Of a stretch of 64,000 bases of DNA, positions 1-10,103 are shown piece after piece. Made by a program: the position numbers and the translations under genes. The first letter of the stretch is position 1. Each line of letters opens with the position of its first letter. This DNA comes from an uncultured Selenomonadaceae bacterium (GTDB taxonomy: Bacteria > Bacillota > Negativicutes > Selenomonadales > Selenomonadaceae), in NCBI GenBank assembly GCA_905234235.1, contig CAJOHN010000011.1, positions 1 to 64,000 of the forward strand. The letters are read 5' to 3'. A model generated the notes under the pieces. That model searched no databases, was not told the origin of the DNA, and saw only the letters and a list, made by a program, of their open reading frames with translations.

Positions 1-285
1 GTAGCGAGCCCTGCGCGAATATTCAAGCGCGTCGTTGTAACGTTTGGCTTGTGCAAAAGTCGTTGCGTCGAGATTCACGGAAGAATTTTTCTGTTCGACA
101 ATAACATTTGAGTCGGGAAAATAAACATCAATAAAACCGTGCGGAATCGGTACTTCAAAGCTGATAAATTCTTCCGGCTCGTCGATATTGAAAACGTCGC
201 GGATCAACGTTAGCCAAAACTTTTGATAATTGGCGCGTTCGCCGATGACGTTCGCCCATTGCTTAACAAATTCTTTTACGCTCAT
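1..285 (-). CDS. MmeI-like type IIG restriction-methyltransferase, N-terminal part (runs off left edge)
   Basis: Only the first 95 codons are in the window; no stop is seen. The start is the ATG at 283-285, behind a GGGAGG site, 12 bp after the mfd stop. The residues resemble the N-terminal nuclease domain of MmeI-like single-chain enzymes that combine DNA cleavage and adenine methylation: FWLTLIRDVF, then a PD-(D/E)xK signature with D53 (FIDVYF), E64 and K66 (VEQK), then FAQAKRYND. The D-x10-E-x-K spacing is close to that known for MmeI. The methyltransferase and target-recognition parts would lie left of the window. It could instead be a lone nuclease domain. Recognition is by eye from a short segment. 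Confidence 0.6.
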   Translation of the reverse strand, partial: MSVKEFVKQWANVIGERANYQKFWLTLIRDVFNIDEPEEFISFEVPIPHGFIDVYFPDSNVIVEQKNSSVNLDATTFAQAKRYNDALEYSRRARY

Positions 286-296
286 AAAAATCCTCC

Positions 297-3200
297 CTAT
301 CTGTTTAAAACCCTCAAAACGTTAAAAATTCGTGTCAGTAATTTATTTTTCGTCTTAAACATCAGGAAAATTCGTTTTGAATTCTCTATAAATTTAAAAT
401 CGCGTCGAAATACTCTTGAAAGTTCAATTATTCCCTGAGCAGAAATTTTTTCTACGTCATCAAAAATAATCTCGACGCGTAAATCTTTTTCGGTTATCGA
501 AGTCACAAATAAATTTTTCGCGGCAATTTTTATCCTCGCAACCATCAAAAGATTCTCCACTGGCTCCGTTATGTTCCCGAATCTATCTGTAAGTTCCTCA
601 CGCAGGTCTTTTACCTCTAAATCGTCCTTCACTACCGCTAATCGCCGATAAATTTCTATCTTGTCGCCCGCATTCGATATGTATTCGCGATTTATGAACG
701 CCTCAACCGGTAAATTGATTATCGGATCTGGTTTTTCGACGTTTTCAACCGTTTTATGCTGTAATTTGTTCACTGCTTCCTCTAAAAGTTGGCAATACAT
801 CTCAAATCCCACGCTCGCGATATGTCCATGCTGTTGTGCGCCTAATAAATTCCCCGCGCCGCGTATTTGCAGGTCTCTCATCGCAATTTTAAACCCCGCT
901 CCTAATTGTGCAAACTCTCGCATTGCTTGAAGACGTTTTTCAGCCGTTTCACTCAAAATTTTATCCGCTCGGTGCACAAAATACGCAAATGCCATGCGAC
1001 TTGACCTTCCAACGCGCCCTCTCATCTGATAAAGTTGCGCTAAACCGAAATTATCCGCGTCGTAAACAATAATTGTGTTCGCATTCGCCACATCAAGCCC
1101 ACTTTCGATAATTGTGGTCGTCAAAAGCAAATTAAATGCGCCCTCGTAGAAATTCATCATGATATTTTCCAAAAAATCGTTCGACATCTGCCCATGAGCC
1201 GTTTGAATCTTCGCTTCGGGCACTAATTCCGACAATCGGTCGCGCATTAAGTCTATCGTCTCGATTCGGTTATAAACGAAATAAATTTGTCCTCCGCGAC
1301 GAATTTCTCTGCGAATTGCCTCCGAAATTATAAAATCGTCGTCCTCAATCACATAAGTTTGAACCGGAAAGCGTTCAGCGGGCGCAGTTTCGATTAAACT
1401 CATATCACGCGCCCCGACAAGGCTCATATGTAAAGTTCTTGGAATCGGAGTGGCTGAAAGCGTTAAAACATCGACTCCGGCACTCAAAGCGCGAATTTTT
1501 TCCTTTTGTTTGACTCCAAAACGGTGTTCTTCGTCAATAATCAGCAATCCCAAGTCTTTAAACTGAATTTTTTTAGATAAAATAGAATGCGTGCCGATTA
1601 AAACGTCAATTTGCCCTGCGCGGACTTTTTGGAGAGTAATTCGCTGTTCTTTAGGCGTTCTGAAGCGACAAATCACATCGACGGTCGGCAAAAAGCCCGA
1701 AAATCGCTCTGAAAACGTTTGAAAATGTTGTTGAGCCAAAACAGTCGTCGGAACTAAAACTGCGCATTGTTTACCGTTCATAGCCGCCTTATAAGCCGCA
1801 CGAATCGCAATTTCAGTCTTTCCGAAGCCGACATCGCCGCAAATCAGCCTATCCATCGGTCTTTGGCGTTCCATATCGCGTTTAATATCGTTTACAGCTC
1901 GAATTTGGTCCGGAGTTTCTTCGTATGGGAAAGCGTCTTCAAATTCGCGTTGCGTAGCGTCATCAACATCAAAAGCAAAGCCTTGAGCCTTCTCTCGGCG
2001 TGCATAAATCTCCAAAAGTTTCTCTGCAATGTCTTCAACGGCGGCTGCGGCACGCGATTTAGCTTTAATCCAATCGCCGGAGCCTAAACGCGACAATTTC
2101 GGGACTGTATTATCGTCTGAAACATATTTTTGCAGATAATTAACCTGTTCGACTGGAATATAGAGTTTATCCGCGCCCGCGTACTGAATATGAAGAAAAT
2201 CTTTGCGTTGCCCGTTAAATTCGAGTGTTTCGACGCCTAAATATTTTCCGATACCGTTTTCGACGTGCACGACGTAATCTCCGGGCTTAATATCGCTGAA
2301 ATGTTTAATTCTCTCGCCCGAATCGGCAAATTTTTTATTTTTATAGCGATGAACTTGTCCGCCGAAGATATTTTTCTCAGTCAGGACGGTCAATTCTATA
2401 TTTGGGAGTGCAAAACCGTCGCTTAAATTGCCGAGCATAAAATTTACGCCGCGCAGATTATTTTCCTCGAAAAGTTTTTCTAAGCCGAGCATTTTAGATT
2501 GACTGCCGAATACGATAAAGATTTTTTGCCCTAAATCAATCAATCTGGACATTTCATCGAGGAAAAATTTAGTTTGCCCTTGAAAGTTAGTGATATTTGC
2601 GGCGTTGATACCGATATTTTCAGTCGGCTCAATGAATTTAATTTTTTTCAGCATGAGTTCGAGATAAACGAGACTTCCGGCGCGAGAACTCTTAACTAAA
2701 TCGGCGAATGTAAAAATATTTTTCTTAAGGTCGGGATTTTCGACGGTCAAATTGTGAATCGCCTCATAAATTCGTGCAGGTTCATCGAAAATAATGGTCT
2801 TACAGCAACTTAAAAATGGTTCACTAGTCTTTGAAAAGTTTTTAATCGGCAAAATGGTTACGGAGTTGATTTTTTTCTTAGTGCGGAGAGTTTCAGCGTC
2901 GATTTGGCGTAGTGAATCAATTTCGGTGTCGAAAAACTCAATTCTGCAAGGCGTAGGCTCATTAATCGGAAATAAATCGACGATACCGCCGTGAATGATG
3001 AATTTTCCGACTGAATCGAGTTCATCAGCGCGTTCGTAGCCAAATTCATTGAGTTTAGAAATAAATTTTTCGAGCGAAATATTTTGCCCGACCTCGATTT
3101 TCATTTGGAATTTCAAAAAATCTTGGCGCGAGAAATCTTTTTTGACTGCGGCGACGGTTGAGGCGAGTACAATTAAATTTTCGCCGCGCAGAAGTCTTGA

Positions 3201-3518
3201 AATAATCTCCAAACGCCTTGCTTGCCGTTCGATACCGACTGTTGAGGCTTGCACGGTGATTAAATCGAGTTCAGGAAGCTCAACGACCTCGACATTGGGC
3301 AAAAATTCTTCCAAATCGTTTTTCCAAGCAGGGATTTTGTCTCTATCGCTGACTAAAACGATAATTGGGCGCGGATTGAGTTCGTAAGAGGCTGCGACGG
3401 GCAAAATTTTCTGAGTTCCGCTTACTCCGTAGACTAAAAACTCTCCGCGACATGAAAATTTCTTAGTAGCCGTTGAAATTGTCGTGTCGCGAAGGGTTTG
3501 TTCCAAAATTTTATGCAT
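297..3518 (-). CDS. mfd: Transcription-repair coupling factor Mfd
   Basis: Mfd is a cytoplasmic DNA translocase that removes RNA polymerase stalled at lesions and recruits UvrA. Counting from an upstream ATG two codons earlier (3524), the protein shows the UvrB-like N-terminal module, the RNA polymerase-interacting CarD-like domain at about 405-500, Walker A GDVGFGKT at 563-570, the DEEH box at 663-666, the [10 protein letters not shown] motif and the TRCF C-terminal domain. I choose ATG 3518 because GAGG lies 8 nt before it, but only 2 nt before the ATG at 3524. At about 1073 residues it is slightly short for the family (about 1150) with no domain missing. It is transcribed from its own promoter and followed after 11 bp by the MmeI-like gene. 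The usual neighbour pth is elsewhere (32047). Confidence 0.97.
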   Translation of the reverse strand: MHKILEQTLRDTTISTATKKFSCRGEFLVYGVSGTQKILPVAASYELNPRPIIVLVSDRDKIPAWKNDLEEFLPNVEVVELPELDLITVQASTVGIERQARRLEIISRLLRGENLIVLASTVAAVKKDFSRQDFLKFQMKIEVGQNISLEKFISKLNEFGYERADELDSVGKFIIHGGIVDLFPINEPTPCRIEFFDTEIDSLRQIDAETLRTKKKINSVTILPIKNFSKTSEPFLSCCKTIIFDEPARIYEAIHNLTVENPDLKKNIFTFADLVKSSRAGSLVYLELMLKKIKFIEPTENIGINAANITNFQGQTKFFLDEMSRLIDLGQKIFIVFGSQSKMLGLEKLFEENNLRGVNFMLGNLSDGFALPNIELTVLTEKNIFGGQVHRYKNKKFADSGERIKHFSDIKPGDYVVHVENGIGKYLGVETLEFNGQRKDFLHIQYAGADKLYIPVEQVNYLQKYVSDDNTVPKLSRLGSGDWIKAKSRAAAAVEDIAEKLLEIYARREKAQGFAFDVDDATQREFEDAFPYEETPDQIRAVNDIKRDMERQRPMDRLICGDVGFGKTEIAIRAAYKAAMNGKQCAVLVPTTVLAQQHFQTFSERFSGFLPTVDVICRFRTPKEQRITLQKVRAGQIDVLIGTHSILSKKIQFKDLGLLIIDEEHRFGVKQKEKIRALSAGVDVLTLSATPIPRTLHMSLVGARDMSLIETAPAERFPVQTYVIEDDDFIISEAIRREIRRGGQIYFVYNRIETIDLMRDRLSELVPEAKIQTAHGQMSNDFLENIMMNFYEGAFNLLLTTTIIESGLDVANANTIIVYDADNFGLAQLYQMRGRVGRSSRMAFAYFVHRADKILSETAEKRLQAMREFAQLGAGFKIAMRDLQIRGAGNLLGAQQHGHIASVGFEMYCQLLEEAVNKLQHKTVENVEKPDPIINLPVEAFINREYISNAGDKIEIYRRLAVVKDDLEVKDLREELTDRFGNITEPVENLLMVARIKIAAKNLFVTSITEKDLRVEIIFDDVEKISAQGIIELSRVFRRDFKFIENSKRIFLMFKTKNKLLTRIFNVLRVLNR

Positions 3519-3547
3519 AATCATTACCTCGAAGAGTTTTTGAGGCG

Positions 3548-3576
3548 ATTATATTTGCTGGCGGATTATTTTTCAA
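3548..3576 (-). promoter_or_regulatory. Predicted sigma-A promoter of mfd
   Basis: On the minus strand TTGAAA (3571-3576) is separated by exactly 17 bp from a perfect TATAAT (3548-3553), about 30 bp before the mfd start. It lies back to back with the sstT promoter. Confidence 0.65.
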
Positions 3577-3579
3577 TAT

Positions 3580-3608
3580 TTGCGCGGAGCGTGAATCGGT
3601 TGTATAAT
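3580..3608 (+). promoter_or_regulatory. Predicted sigma-A promoter of sstT
   Basis: A perfect TATAAT at 3603-3608 follows a weak -35 (TTGCGC, 3580-3585) at 17 bp. The start codon of sstT lies 30 bp downstream. Confidence 0.55.
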
Positions 3609-3638
3609 GCGCTTGAAAATTTTTGAGGAGGGAGCAAA

Positions 3639-4892
3639 TTGTTATCCAAAGTTACAAAAGTATACGGCGAGACTGCTCTGATAAAGTTAATCGCCATAGG
3701 ATTGGTAATCGGAATCATTTTAGCGTTATTCGTGCCGCAAGTGGTGCCGGTAATTGCAGTTTTCGGCAAATTATTCGTGAATGCGTTAAAAGGCGTGGCT
3801 CCGATATTAGTTTTCGTGCTGGTAATGAACGCGATGAGCCAAAAATCGGAATCGAACGCGACGATGAAGCCGATAATCCAACTTTACGTGCTCGGAACGT
3901 TTTTAGCGTCGTTAGTAGCGGTTACGGCGTCATTTTTATTCCCGACGACATTAAAGTTGCAAATCGGTGAGGACGTTACGATCACTCCGCCGGGAGGGAT
4001 TGTTGAAGTCCTACAAAATGTGATAATGAACGTCGTAGACAATCCGATACACGCGCTCACGACTGCGAATTACATCGGGATCTTGGCATGGGGCGTGATA
4101 ATGGGTTTAGCGTTCAGAAGTGCGGGCGACAAGCTCCACGTCATCTTAGGAGACTTAGCGGCGGCAGTTACAAAGGTCGTTCAATGGGTAATTCGATTTG
4201 CTCCGTTCGGAATAATGGGATTGGTAGCCGATGCGATAGCCACCAGCGGCGTCGACGCACTTTTAGGCTACGCGAAACTTTTGGCGGTACTTTTAGGAGC
4301 ATTCTTCAGCGTGGCGTTAATCATGAACCCGCTGATTGTCTTTTTCAAGCTTGGAATGAATCCTTATCCGTTAGTTTTGGCGACATTGAGGGAAAGCGGG
4401 CTTTATGCGTTCTTTACGCGATCGAGCGCGGCGAATATCCCCGTCAACATGAGCCTCTGCAAACGTTTGGGCTTGAACGAGGATTTATATTCGATTTCGA
4501 TACCATTAGGCGCGACGATTAATATGGCAGGCGCGTCGATAACGATAGCGGTTTTGAGTTTGGCAGCGGCTCATACGCTTGGAATTTCGGTTGATATGCC
4601 GACTGCGTTATTGCTTTGCATAATCTCAACTGTCGGAGCTTGCGGAGCGTCGGGCGTTGCGGGCGGTTCGCTACTTTTAATTCCGGTTGCATGTTCGAGT
4701 TTCGGCATTGATAACGATATTGCCATGCAAGTTGTCGGCGTCGGATTTATCATCGGCGTATTGCAAGATTCGTGCGAAACGGCATTAAATTCTTCGAGCG
4801 ACGCACTTTTTACCGCGACAGCAGAATTTGCCGAGCGTAAGAAGGAAGGCAAGCTTAAAGCCTCCGACTTAGTGCCGCGAGCCGAAGAATAA
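3639..4892 (+). CDS. sstT: Serine/threonine:sodium symporter SstT
   Basis: This is a 417-residue DAACS-family membrane carrier that imports serine and threonine with sodium. It has the hydrophobic helices of the family, the serine-rich hairpin [13 protein letters not shown], the helix-7 motif [10 protein letters not shown] and the C-terminal signature [17 protein letters not shown], which separates SstT from glutamate carriers such as GltP. The start is TTG at 3639, preceded by GAGGAGGGAG at a good distance. The gene is a single unit: its own promoter upstream and a strong hairpin terminator directly downstream. No frame damage is seen. Confidence 0.95.
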   Translation: MLSKVTKVYGETALIKLIAIGLVIGIILALFVPQVVPVIAVFGKLFVNALKGVAPILVFVLVMNAMSQKSESNATMKPIIQLYVLGTFLASLVAVTASFLFPTTLKLQIGEDVTITPPGGIVEVLQNVIMNVVDNPIHALTTANYIGILAWGVIMGLAFRSAGDKLHVILGDLAAAVTKVVQWVIRFAPFGIMGLVADAIATSGVDALLGYAKLLAVLLGAFFSVALIMNPLIVFFKLGMNPYPLVLATLRESGLYAFFTRSSAANIPVNMSLCKRLGLNEDLYSISIPLGATINMAGASITIAVLSLAAAHTLGISVDMPTALLLCIISTVGACGASGVAGGSLLLIPVACSSFGIDNDIAMQVVGVGFIIGVLQDSCETALNSSSDALFTATAEFAERKKEGKLKASDLVPRAEE

Positions 4893-4903
4893 ACGTTAAT
4901 CGC

Positions 4904-4945
4904 AAAAAAAATCTCCCAACCAATATTCGGAAGGGAGTTTTTTTT
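4904..4945 (+). terminator. Rho-independent terminator of sstT
   Basis: The stem CTCCC/GGGAG (4913-4917 with 4933-4937) is flanked by eight A and eight T, extending the pairing, and ends in a T run. It sits 11 bp after the sstT stop. Confidence 0.85.
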
Positions 4946-4977
4946 ATTTCAGCAGTCCATTCGTCCCGAAAACAAAA

Positions 4978-5007
4978 TTGACTTACGTCCCGTTTTTGTG
5001 CTAAAGT
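4978..5007 (+). promoter_or_regulatory. Predicted promoter of the HNH gene
   Basis: TTGACT (4978-4983) and TAAAGT (5002-5007) are 18 bp apart. This leaves a leader of about 95 nt before the HNH start codon. Confidence 0.45.
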
Positions 5008-5107
5008 GTAGTTGTTACGAATCTACAGCACACGGAAACGCAAGTCGAAACTTTTTCTAATCATAATCGTTTCCGCGAGCAAAGTCAAATTTACGGAGGC
5101 GATTTTT

Positions 5108-5851
5108 ATGAATCACGAACAAGCAGGCGAAATTTTACGGACGAACGTCAAAAGTTTGTCGAAGCCGCTGAAATCGGCGGTTGAATTCACGTTGGCAAAT
5201 TTCTATGCAACAAAAACAGCTACTGAGGCGATAAAATTTCTGGTATCTAATTTTCAAATGCTGAGTCCGGAATTCCAGAATGCAGTTAAAGCTGTACTAA
5301 CGACTTTTGAGGAAAGATTAGGCGTGATCAACTTGCCAAACGAAGAATGGCGACCGGTCATCGGGTATGAAAGAATTTACGATGTCAGCAATTTCGGCCG
5401 AGTAAAGAGTTATCTTCGCGGGAAAGTTCATTTACTTAAATATCAAGTGGATGCTCAAGGTTATGTGATAGTTACGTTATATAAGAACGAACAAAGCAAA
5501 AGAGCTAAGGTGCATATTCTCGTAGCGCAAGCGTTCATTCCGAATCCCAGCAACAAGCCGCAAGTGAACCACATCGACGGAAACAAAGCGAATCCGCACG
5601 TATCGAATCTTGAATGGGTAACTCAATCGGAAAATATGTTACACGCATTCCGAATCGGATTAAAAAAGTCGGCAACAGGTTCGAAAAATGGAAAAGCAAA
5701 ACTCACTGATGATGATATTCGCTATATTCGCAATCACTACAAAAAAGGAAGTCATCACTTTGGTTTAAAAGCGTTCGCAAGAAAATTTAACGTAGATATT
5801 TCTACCATTGCAAGAATAGTGAAATATAAAGCCTATAAGAATGTTATTTAA
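5108..5851 (+). CDS. NUMOD4/HNH homing-type endonuclease
   Basis: The 247-residue protein has an unrecognised helical N-terminal segment (about 1-75), a NUMOD4 module (EEWRPVIGYERIYDVSNFGRV), an HNH nuclease core (KVHILVAQAF, then QVNHIDGNKAN and NLEWVTQSENM) and a C-terminal helix-turn-helix (LTDDDIRYI to IARIVKY). This is the layout of free-standing phage and intron homing endonucleases that nick or cut DNA site-specifically. I start at ATG 5108 because GGAGGCG lies just before it; the frame is open for 32 codons upstream but without a site. It is unrelated in function to its neighbours, has its own promoter and its end overlaps the convergent activase gene by 8 bp. It is a likely mobile or selfish gene. 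Confidence 0.88.
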   Translation: MNHEQAGEILRTNVKSLSKPLKSAVEFTLANFYATKTATEAIKFLVSNFQMLSPEFQNAVKAVLTTFEERLGVINLPNEEWRPVIGYERIYDVSNFGRVKSYLRGKVHLLKYQVDAQGYVIVTLYKNEQSKRAKVHILVAQAFIPNPSNKPQVNHIDGNKANPHVSNLEWVTQSENMLHAFRIGLKKSATGSKNGKAKLTDDDIRYIRNHYKKGSHHFGLKAFARKFNVDISTIARIVKYKAYKNVI

Positions 5852-8800
5852 GCTTCCTTGCTAAAATCTTCTTAGCCAAAGTTGTCATGAGCTTGATTCT
5901 GTTAATTTGATTAACCTCGCTCGAACCAGCGTCACAATCAATCGCCACGACGTTTATATCATCAAAATTTTCTCTAAGGGCGTGCAAAGTTCCCTTCAAA
6001 ATGATGTGGTTGGGCAAGCAAGCAAACGGCGACAAACCGACGATATTTTTAATGCCGTTTTCAATCAGCTCGACCATTTCGCCCGTCAATAACCAACCCT
6101 CTCCCGACAAGTTCCCGCTACTTAAAAATTTATTGGCAAGCCGCGCAGTATGTTTAATATCGTTTGGAGCGCGGAAGTGTTTAGAACTTTTCAGGGCATT
6201 TTTCATCGGGAGGCGGAAAAATTCAATAAAGCTGATAAACAACTCGGCAAAAATTTTATCTTTGCGACTGCCGCCCAACAATTCATGCTTAACAATCGCG
6301 TCGTGAGCGCAATAAAGGAAAAAATCTACGAACGAAGGCATAATTACTTCTGCGCCTTCGTCGTGCAAAACTTTTTCCAAGAAATTATTCGCGACGGGGT
6401 GATATTTAACTAGAATTTCTCCGACAATGCCGACTTTGGGCTTTTGAACGTCGTTAATCGGTATCGCATCGAATTGGCGGACAATCTCCTTGATGTTGCG
6501 CCGATAACTCAAATAATTTCCGTCAACCAAATCAGCTTTGGCAAGCGTCATCCATTCCGCGAAAAGTTTATCGGTTTCTCCGCGATTAATTTCGTAAGGG
6601 CGCATACGATTGGAAACATTCATCAATAAATCACCGTAAACGGAAGCTTTAATCGAGTCCATAAGGCAATCGCGGCTGAGTTCAAAGGCGTCGGTCTCGT
6701 CAGGCAATCCGTAGCACGCAAAAACGGGAACTTGACCGAAACCGGCGAATTTTAAAGCTCTGCGCAGGACAGAAATATAATTTGTGGCGCGACAACCGCC
6801 GCAAGTCTGAAATAAAATTATCGACGTGTTATTTGGATCGCATTCGCCCGACTTCAAAGCCGCAATCATCTGCCCGGTAACGATTATTGCCGGGTAACAC
6901 ATCTCGTTGTTCACGAATCGAAGTCCCAAATCAATCGCCGCCTTATCGGGGAGCGCGGGAATCAAAATTTTGTAGCCGTACTTGTTTAAAACAGTTTTTA
7001 TAAGTTCAAAATGGATTGGTGCCATTTGCGGCGCGAGGATTGTATGTTTTTTCTTGCAATCGGCGGTAAAATGCGGGCGTTCTGGGAATTTTTTGGGCGA
7101 ATAGACGACGGAAGATTTTCTTTTAAGAGCGGCGAGCAACGAACGCAATCTGATTCGAGCCGCGCCCAAGTTTGAAACTTCGTCAAGCTTAATCATCGTA
7201 TAAATTTTGCCGTGCGTCTCCAAAATCTCTTTGACTTGTTCAATCGTGAGTGCGTCGAGCCCGCAACCGAACGAGCTTAGCTGAATCAGCGTGACATTTG
7301 GATTTTGGGCGGCGAACTGAGCGGCGTGATAAAGTCTTGCGTGATAACTCCACTGATTGACGACGGAAATTTGCGGCGCGTCAATTTTTGTATGATAAAC
7401 GGAATCTTCGGAGAGAATCGGCAAGCCGTAGGATTGAATCATTTCAGAAATTCCGTGATTTATTTCGGGGTCGACGTGATAAGGGCGTCCGACGAGTAAA
7501 ATTACATGTTCGCCGCTATTTTTTATGCGTTGCAAGAGATTTTCGCCGAAAGTCTGAACGTCGCGGCGATAATTTTCCATTTCAGCCGCCGCCTTATCGA
7601 CTGCGCGGGAAATTTCATCAGAATTGACGCCTTCTGATTTAAATTCTTCGGCGAGACGCTTTTTTAATTTCTTCATGTCGTGGACGGGCAGGAACGGTTG
7701 AATAAATTTAATGCCGCGTTCCTTGAGAATGTCCATATTGTTGCGGATATTTTCGGGATAACTGGCGACAATCGGGCAGTTGTAAAAATTATCGGAGCGT
7801 GTATCAAAATTATATGGCTCGCAAGGATAAAAAATCTTTTTCAAGCCGCGTTCGACCAAATCCATAACGTGACCGTGCGCCAATTTCGCGGGATAACAGA
7901 GCGAATCGCTGGGAATCGTCGCCATGCCCTTATAAAAAATCTGCGCGGAGGACTTGGAAGAAATTTCGACGCGATAACCGAGTTCAGTCAAGAGCGTAAA
8001 CCAAAAAGGATAGTCTTCATAGATATTTAACGTTCTCGGAATGCCGATTGAGCCACGCTTGGGATTTTCCAACGGTTGATAATCGAAAAGCCGCTGATAT
8101 TTATAGGCAAAGGCGTTTAGAATTTCGGATTGAGCTTTGGGCTTGCCTCCGACGCCGCGCTCACAACGATTGCCCGTAAAATATTTGTCGCCGTCAGGGA
8201 ATTTCTGCATGGTTATCAAACAATTATTGCCGCAACGCCCGCAACGATAAGATTTCGTGACGACGGAGAAATTTTCCAATTCATCAGCCGTCAAAAGCTT
8301 TGAATCGCCCGCGCAGTTTTCTTTAGCGAGAATCGCCGCGCCATACGCTCCCATAAGCCCGGCAATGTCGGGACGAATAACATTTTTATGAAGAATCTCC
8401 TCAATCGAACGTAAAACGGCGTCATTGTAAAACGTGCCGCCCTGCACAACGATATTTTCGCCCAAATCTTCGACGTTTTTAAGTTGCATAACCTTAAAAA
8501 GCGCGTTTTTAATGACGGAAAGGGCAATGCCCGCCGAAATGTCGTTGACGGTTGCGCCTTCCTTCTGAGCCTGTTTAACTTTGGAATTCATAAAAACTGT
8601 ACAACGCGTGCCCAAATCGACGGGCGCGGAAGAATTCAGAGCTTTTTTGGCAAAATCGCCGACCGTCATGTTCAAACCCTGCGCGAAATTCTGGATAAAA
8701 CTTCCGCAACCCGCCGAGCAAGCCTCATTGAGCGTGATATTTCCGATTGAGCCGTCCTTGACGAAGAAACATTTCATATCTTGCCCGCCGATGTCCAAAA

Positions 8801-10037
8801 CAAAAGAAACGTCGGGGCAAAATTCCTGCGCGGCGGTCAAATGGGCAAAAGTTTCGACTTCGGAGCCGTCGGCATGAAGAGCGGCTTTAACAATCGCCTC
8901 GCCGTATCCCGTCGTGAACACGCCGCCGATTTTTGCAGTCGTGGGAAGATTTTCGTAGAGATTTTTAATTTGATTGACGACGATTTTAAGCGGCGCACCT
9001 TCATTCGAGCCGTAATTGGTATAAAGAATCTGTTTATCGTCGCCAATCGCGCAGATTTTGGTTGTGGTTGAGCCGGCGTCAATGCCGACGAAAATTTTTC
9101 CGCGATAACTTTGCAAATCGCCGCGTTTGACTTTATCTTTATCGTGCCGAGCCCGAAAAGTTTCCAAGTCCGCCGCGTCTTTGAACAAAATAAAATCAGT
9201 CTTGTAAGTTTCGGAGCGTGCCGCCTCATCAGACTTTTTAATTGATTCTTCGAGCTGTTTAACGGAAATTTCTTTAGCCTCGTCGCTGAGAGCCGCGCCC
9301 GTTGCCACAAAAAAATTTCCGTCGGGCGTGTCGACGACTTCACTTTGAGAAAGTCCGAGCGTCTCGACGAATCTTTTCTTGAGTTCGGGCAGAAAATGCA
9401 AAGGTCCTCCCAAAAACGCGACGTTGCCCGCAATCGGACGACCCTGCGCAAGATTTCCGATTGTCTGATTGACGACCGCTTGAAAAATCGACAGGGCAAT
9501 ATCCGCCTTCTTCGCGCCGTCGTTCATGAGGGCTTGAATATCGGTTTTGGCGAACACGCCGCAACGTGAAGCAATCGTGTAAATCTGCTTGCCCTTTTCC
9601 GCCAGTGAATTTAAGCCGAGCGCGTCCGTTGACAGCAAACTTGCCATGTGGTCGATAAAGCTTCCTGTGCCGCCCGCGCAGACGCCGTTCATTCGGACTT
9701 CAGGCGCGTTGCCGAGATAAATAATCTTCGCGTCTTCGCCGCCGAGTTCAACGACAGTATCGGTCTGCGGAATAAATTCTTCGACAGCACGTTGACAGGC
9801 GATAACCTCCTGCACAAATGGCAACGAAATTTTTTTTGCAATGCCCATACCCGCCGAGCCAGCCAACGCAATATTAAAAGTTTTCTCGCCGATGATGTCT
9901 TTCAGCGACGTTAAAGAATTTGTGAGCGCGTTTCCAATCTCCGAGAAGTGTCGCGCATAATTTTTAAAGACAAGCCGTTCCTCGTCCATGACGACAAGCT
10001 TTATCGTCGTGGAGCCGATGTCTATTCCGACTTTCAT
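5844..10037 (-). CDS. Giant acyl-CoA dehydratase activase-related protein (BcrA/BadF/HgdC ATPase repeats plus DUF2229)
   Basis: At 1397 residues this is the large fused form of the 2-hydroxyacyl-CoA dehydratase activase family. Two ASKHA-type ATPase modules are visible: one from residue 1 (VGIDIGSTTIKL, with VCAGGTGSFIDHM) and one from about 310 (VGIDAGSTTTK, with EACSAGCGSFIQNF). The cysteines in these turns hold the bridging 4Fe-4S cluster in true activases. A CGRCGNNC...CERG cysteine cluster and the DUF2229 region (GIPRTLNIYEDYPFW) follow, with a dehydratase-like C-terminal part. True activases feed an ATP-energised electron to a two-subunit dehydratase, but no such subunits are adjacent, so the substrate is unknown. 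The start is ATG 10035-10037 behind GAGGTG. It has its own promoter. Confidence 0.88.
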   Translation of the reverse strand: MKVGIDIGSTTIKLVVMDEERLVFKNYARHFSEIGNALTNSLTSLKDIIGEKTFNIALAGSAGMGIAKKISLPFVQEVIACQRAVEEFIPQTDTVVELGGEDAKIIYLGNAPEVRMNGVCAGGTGSFIDHMASLLSTDALGLNSLAEKGKQIYTIASRCGVFAKTDIQALMNDGAKKADIALSIFQAVVNQTIGNLAQGRPIAGNVAFLGGPLHFLPELKKRFVETLGLSQSEVVDTPDGNFFVATGAALSDEAKEISVKQLEESIKKSDEAARSETYKTDFILFKDAADLETFRARHDKDKVKRGDLQSYRGKIFVGIDAGSTTTKICAIGDDKQILYTNYGSNEGAPLKIVVNQIKNLYENLPTTAKIGGVFTTGYGEAIVKAALHADGSEVETFAHLTAAQEFCPDVSFVLDIGGQDMKCFFVKDGSIGNITLNEACSAGCGSFIQNFAQGLNMTVGDFAKKALNSSAPVDLGTRCTVFMNSKVKQAQKEGATVNDISAGIALSVIKNALFKVMQLKNVEDLGENIVVQGGTFYNDAVLRSIEEILHKNVIRPDIAGLMGAYGAAILAKENCAGDSKLLTADELENFSVVTKSYRCGRCGNNCLITMQKFPDGDKYFTGNRCERGVGGKPKAQSEILNAFAYKYQRLFDYQPLENPKRGSIGIPRTLNIYEDYPFWFTLLTELGYRVEISSKSSAQIFYKGMATIPSDSLCYPAKLAHGHVMDLVERGLKKIFYPCEPYNFDTRSDNFYNCPIVASYPENIRNNMDILKERGIKFIQPFLPVHDMKKLKKRLAEEFKSEGVNSDEISRAVDKAAAEMENYRRDVQTFGENLLQRIKNSGEHVILLVGRPYHVDPEINHGISEMIQSYGLPILSEDSVYHTKIDAPQISVVNQWSYHARLYHAAQFAAQNPNVTLIQLSSFGCGLDALTIEQVKEILETHGKIYTMIKLDEVSNLGAARIRLRSLLAALKRKSSVVYSPKKFPERPHFTADCKKKHTILAPQMAPIHFELIKTVLNKYGYKILIPALPDKAAIDLGLRFVNNEMCYPAIIVTGQMIAALKSGECDPNNTSIILFQTCGGCRATNYISVLRRALKFAGFGQVPVFACYGLPDETDAFELSRDCLMDSIKASVYGDLLMNVSNRMRPYEINRGETDKLFAEWMTLAKADLVDGNYLSYRRNIKEIVRQFDAIPINDVQKPKVGIVGEILVKYHPVANNFLEKVLHDEGAEVIMPSFVDFFLYCAHDAIVKHELLGGSRKDKIFAELFISFIEFFRLPMKNALKSSKHFRAPNDIKHTARLANKFLSSGNLSGEGWLLTGEMVELIENGIKNIVGLSPFACLPNHIILKGTLHALRENFDDINVVAIDCDAGSSEVNQINRIKLMTTLAKKILARKLK

Positions 10038-10061
10038 AAAAAAATCACCTCGCCGCCTGTA

Positions 10062-10090
10062 ATTTTATAATTCAAGCGTCAAGGTGTCAA
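10062..10090 (-). promoter_or_regulatory. Predicted sigma-A promoter of the activase-like gene
   Basis: On the minus strand a perfect TTGACA (10085-10090) is 17 bp from TAAAAT (10062-10067), just before the GAGGTG ribosome site. Confidence 0.7.
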
Positions 10091-10103
10091 TCTAAAAAGA
10101 TTT

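Noticed and set aside
5012-5107. 32-codon N-terminal extension of the HNH protein
   Set aside because: No ribosome site precedes it, while GGAGGCG precedes ATG 5108.
8837-9499. 220-codon frame inside the activase-like gene, same strand
   Set aside because: It is a shifted frame of the activase sequence with low-complexity Arg/Ser content and no family similarity.
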